NCBI RefSeq assembly: GCF_000516985.1
Contig: NW_006917091.1
Coordinates: 4,671,022 to 4,735,021, forward strand
From: Pestalotiopsis fici W106-1
Taxonomy: Eukaryota > Ascomycota > Sordariomycetes > Amphisphaeriales > Sporocadaceae
Reading direction: 5' to 3'
Length of the DNA: 64,000 bases
The position numbers and the translations under genes are program-made. The notes beneath the pieces were generated by a model. The model saw only the letters and a list, made by a program, of their open reading frames with translations. It searched no databases and was not told the DNA's origin. Each line of letters opens with the position of its first letter. Position 1 is the first letter of the stretch. Shown here one piece after another: positions 61,555 to 64,000 of this stretch.

Positions 61555-62400
61555 TGCAGCGTATGTGAAAGGAAGATTTGCCCTGAATGGCGACCTGCGC
61601 CCCCAGAGTGCTCGGAGGATTGGTCTAGACAACTTGGCGGTGTTGCGATGGGAGAATCTGAAAAGGTGTGCGGGTCATCTGACGAAGCTGCAGATATATA
61701 CGTAGTATGGGCTCGCTATACTGGCGACAGGCTTTGCTGCAGGAATTTTTGTCGAATCACAGCTTGCGCGCATTCGACTTGACTCACCAGACTGGGACCC
61801 GACTCGGAGTGCAAGGAGGGGCATGGTGGGACACAGGCTGCCAGCTGCCCACTACCTTAGTTAGCAGCTTGACCAAACCACTAATAAAAGATGTGAGGCG
61901 CCGAGTCAATATGTTGGCCCAGATCCCATCATGTTGTTGTTATCATGTTGAAACATGTGATTTCCCATACTTCTCCACGGCTACTTTTTCTTATCGAGAC
62001 ATTTTCCAAATACAAGCAAATTACAAAGTTCAAGCTAATCGCGGTTTGGAAGGGGGGGGGGGGGGGGGGGGGGGGAAGCAAAGTTCTGTTGCAAAGTCGC
62101 AATAGAAATGCTAACATTTCATGTGCCAGAATGTGGCAGTGTTTCATCCCCATGCTATAATATGAGTGAGTCTCCTTGTGAGAGAATCCTGAGCTTGACT
62201 TCAATTTTTCCAACGAGTAAACACAACCTACGCCGGAGAAAATGCAACAATTGGGCCAGTATTCTCGGCCGCACCCCTGAACGCCTCGCAATGCTACTTT
62301 CCCGATCCAAACTGCCCAGAGACTTTGTCCATATACCCAATGACTCGCTTGTATGATGCATGCTCATGAACAATCCAGAACGCCAGATGCAATCCATACC
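61555..62400. other. ValRS upstream region and PPN1 3' flank
   Basis: The part next to 61554 holds the open, positively charged leader frame of ValRS (61674-61555). An alternative upstream start with a GTGAGT donor lies at 61824-61788. A run of 24 G lies at 62052-62075. The remainder carries no supported gene and includes the 3' flank of the endopolyphosphatase gene. Confidence 0.6.
62052..62075. repeat. Poly-G run of 24
   Basis: Twenty-four consecutive G on the plus strand (C on the strand of both flanking genes), between the ValRS promoter and the PPN1 3' end. The length is uncertain by nature in assembled reads. Confidence 0.9.
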
Positions 62401-64000
62401 CTACACCTTCTTCAGGTCTTTCTCAGATACTGTCGACACAAAAGCATGACGCAGAAAATGCAGCCAAACCTTGTTCTTACTCTTGGGCTTTTTCTTTCCT
62501 TTCTTGCCCTTCTTTCCCTTCTTGCCTTTGCCCTTCTTCTTCTTTTTGTCCTTCGATTCGGACTCTAGGTCACTCTCGTCATCAGAGTCGCCATCCGTCT
62601 CGTCATCATTATCGTCGTCACTGTCGGCATCCTCATCATTCTCATCCTCGCTGTCGTCCAGCTCCTGATCTTCGTCATCACCATCTTCGGGTTCTCGAAT
62701 AAGCTCAGATTTCTCGATTTCATCCAACTCGTTGTCAGAAAAGCCGTTAATCAAAGCCTTGGACTTCTTGGACTTCTTGCCAACCTGGCCAATGCGATAG
62801 GCCAGCTTCAGCATGTTGCCAACCGTCAAGTCCTTGAGCTTGTAGATTTCGTCGTCGAACGTGCTATACTCGACATCGAATTGGAATGGTCGGGGCTTTG
62901 GCTTGTGGCCAGGCTTCTTGCCTTTATGTACACCCTCATTCCAGCGCTCGTGTGAAAAGGCAGGATCCTCGGAATCTTGGTCCAACTGTAACTCATCGCC
63001 AGTCGACTGGCTATGCAGCTCGGCCGGGGCCTCGTTCTTGAGAAAGTCATGGGCATCATTATTGAGGTAGGTCAGGTTGGCAAAGTATTGCGTGTAGCCC
63101 ATCAAGGTCAGAGGCTGTGGTGAATAAGCTGGTCCGGGGAGCGCCGTTGCTGATGGGGGTTCAGGTACGATCAAGTACGGGTCTTTCTCAGGCTTTCCCT
63201 TCTTTCCCTTCTTCTTCTTGTGCTTTTTCTTCTCAATTTCGAAATCCACATCTTCCGATTCGATAGCCATTTGTTCGCCATGTCCAGGTTTGCTGTCGCG
63301 GATAACATCTCTCCATGTAGGCGAGTCCTCCATGCCGGTAATGTTGTACTCGAAGACCCGGAGAGTTGGAAAATAATTCGGCACAATACTTGGACTGACC
63401 AAAGAAAGTTGGTAGCGCTCAGCCCATTCGCTGCCCAGAGGATGCTTTTTCGGCTTCTTCTGCTTCTTCTTTTTGTCCTTCTTCTTCTTGCCTTCGACCT
63501 CAAAATCCTCTGCGCTCAAGGTATGGATGGCAGCTTTGGGTAGCTTGGACCAATCCTTGCGCAAGTCGGCCAAGTAATCAGCACCCGATCGAATATAAAA
63601 GCCTTCCTGATTGACGTGACCCGCTGCATGAACTTTAGGCTCGTTTCCATGCTGTTTTTTCTCGACATGGGCTTCATATTCTGCGCTGCTGGTTTTGAAA
63701 TAATTGAGATTTATATCGCGAGTATCCTGGAGGAAGAAGTGATCAATGTTCATATGGCCATACAGAGAGCCAACAACAACATCGCGATATTGTTGAAGCC
63801 ATAGAGTGTACTTCTGCCAGCAGGTCTCGTCCCAGTTCTCCTTGCCGGCAGTCCTTGCAGGTGGGACATGGCCCATCAAGATGGCCTTCATTCCCCGATT
63901 GCGCAAAAATTGCAGCTGGATGCGCAGCCATTCCATCTGCTTGAATCCGGGTTCGGAAGGGTGGATGCAATCATCGACTCCTGCATTGCGGTTGAAGAAA
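62401..64000 (-). CDS. PPN1: Endopolyphosphatase, Ppn1-like (5' part missing)
   Basis: The frame runs from the right edge of the window to a stop at 62401-62403, giving the C-terminal ~533 residues; the start and N-terminal metallophosphatase half lie outside. The part present opens with FFNRNAGVDDCIHP, EWLRIQLQFLRNRGMKAILMGHVPP and GSLYGHMNIDHFF; the two Gly-His pairs are late metal-binding motifs of the calcineurin-like phosphatase fold. Ppn1 cuts long polyphosphate chains inside the vacuole. Downstream are two basic KKKKDKKKKQKK-type blocks, the conserved segment YQLSLVSPSIVPNYFPTLRVFEYN, and an acidic Asp/Glu/Ser tract (about 110 residues) followed by a Lys/Gly block. The C-terminus ends ...SEKDLKKV. 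In the family the membrane anchor is N-terminal, so it is not visible here. Confidence 0.9.
   Translation of the reverse strand, partial: FFNRNAGVDDCIHPSEPGFKQMEWLRIQLQFLRNRGMKAILMGHVPPARTAGKENWDETCWQKYTLWLQQYRDVVVGSLYGHMNIDHFFLQDTRDINLNYFKTSSAEYEAHVEKKQHGNEPKVHAAGHVNQEGFYIRSGADYLADLRKDWSKLPKAAIHTLSAEDFEVEGKKKKDKKKKQKKPKKHPLGSEWAERYQLSLVSPSIVPNYFPTLRVFEYNITGMEDSPTWRDVIRDSKPGHGEQMAIESEDVDFEIEKKKHKKKKGKKGKPEKDPYLIVPEPPSATALPGPAYSPQPLTLMGYTQYFANLTYLNNDAHDFLKNEAPAELHSQSTGDELQLDQDSEDPAFSHERWNEGVHKGKKPGHKPKPRPFQFDVEYSTFDDEIYKLKDLTVGNMLKLAYRIGQVGKKSKKSKALINGFSDNELDEIEKSELIREPEDGDDEDQELDDSEDENDEDADSDDDNDDETDGDSDDESDLESESKDKKKKKGKGKKGKKGKKGKKKPKSKNKVWLHFLRHAFVSTVSEKDLKKV

Overview
The window looks like nuclear DNA of a filamentous ascomycete (Pezizomycotina). 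The evidence is genes broken by short introns (about 45-180 nt) with GTRNGT-type donors and CTAAC/CTAAT-like branch points, a Zn2Cys6-type regulator, a Ser/Thr-rich GPI-type wall protein, a Crt10-like protein, a fungal endopolyphosphatase and an eIF4A with typical fungal gene structure. The small secreted protein and general gene style suggest Sordariomycetes, perhaps Hypocreales; that rank is inference. Two runs of exactly 100 N (16970-17069 and 29696-29795) show that this is a scaffold with two gaps, both inside simple repeats.

Layout. 1-4.8 kb: no convincing gene. 4.84-7.36 kb (-): Crt10-like protein, three exons. 7.61-8.44 kb: nested inverted repeats that look like a small foldback or MITE-type element. 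9.55-11.31 kb (-): divergent protein-kinase-fold gene. 11.3-18.7 kb: gene-free, simple-sequence rich. 18.67-21.74 kb (+): seven-exon Zn2Cys6-type regulator with a probable GC-AG intron. 21.7-27.0 kb: mostly empty, with one frame-broken coding-like stretch at 25.85-26.16 kb. 27.0-28.4 kb (+): TauD/TfdA-like dioxygenase, five exons. 28.4-35.3 kb: empty, with the second gap. 35.26-35.84 kb (+): small secreted protein. 37.43-38.64 kb (+): coiled-coil protein. 41.68-42.22 kb (+): GPI-anchored Ser/Thr-rich protein. 43.8-44.2 kb (-): possible small Cys-rich protein. 45.9-46.4 kb (-): possible decayed gene. 46.8-47.8 kb (-): DUF7587-like protein.

49.0-64.0 kb is denser and holds conserved genes: CUE-like/CCCH/DUF1771/Smr protein (-), F-box plus JmjC oxygenase (-), eIF4A (+, divergent from the JmjC gene), valyl-tRNA synthetase (-, convergent with eIF4A) and the 3' part of endopolyphosphatase PPN1 (-), which runs off the right edge. 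Four of these five are connected to RNA or translation: initiation (eIF4A), aminoacylation (ValRS), probably RNA cleavage or ribosome-linked decay (Smr protein) and protein hydroxylation or demethylation (JMJD6-like). The left two thirds carry more lineage-variable genes separated by 5-7 kb gaps.

I rebuilt exon junctions by matching splice consensus, reading-frame phase and conserved protein sequence. All spliced models given are multiples of three and open from start to stop. I found no RNA gene, CRISPR array or recognisable autonomous transposon, and no clear new multi-gene system. The most interesting leads are the AUG-less mitochondrial-type leader in front of the valyl-tRNA synthetase and the nested inverted-repeat element.
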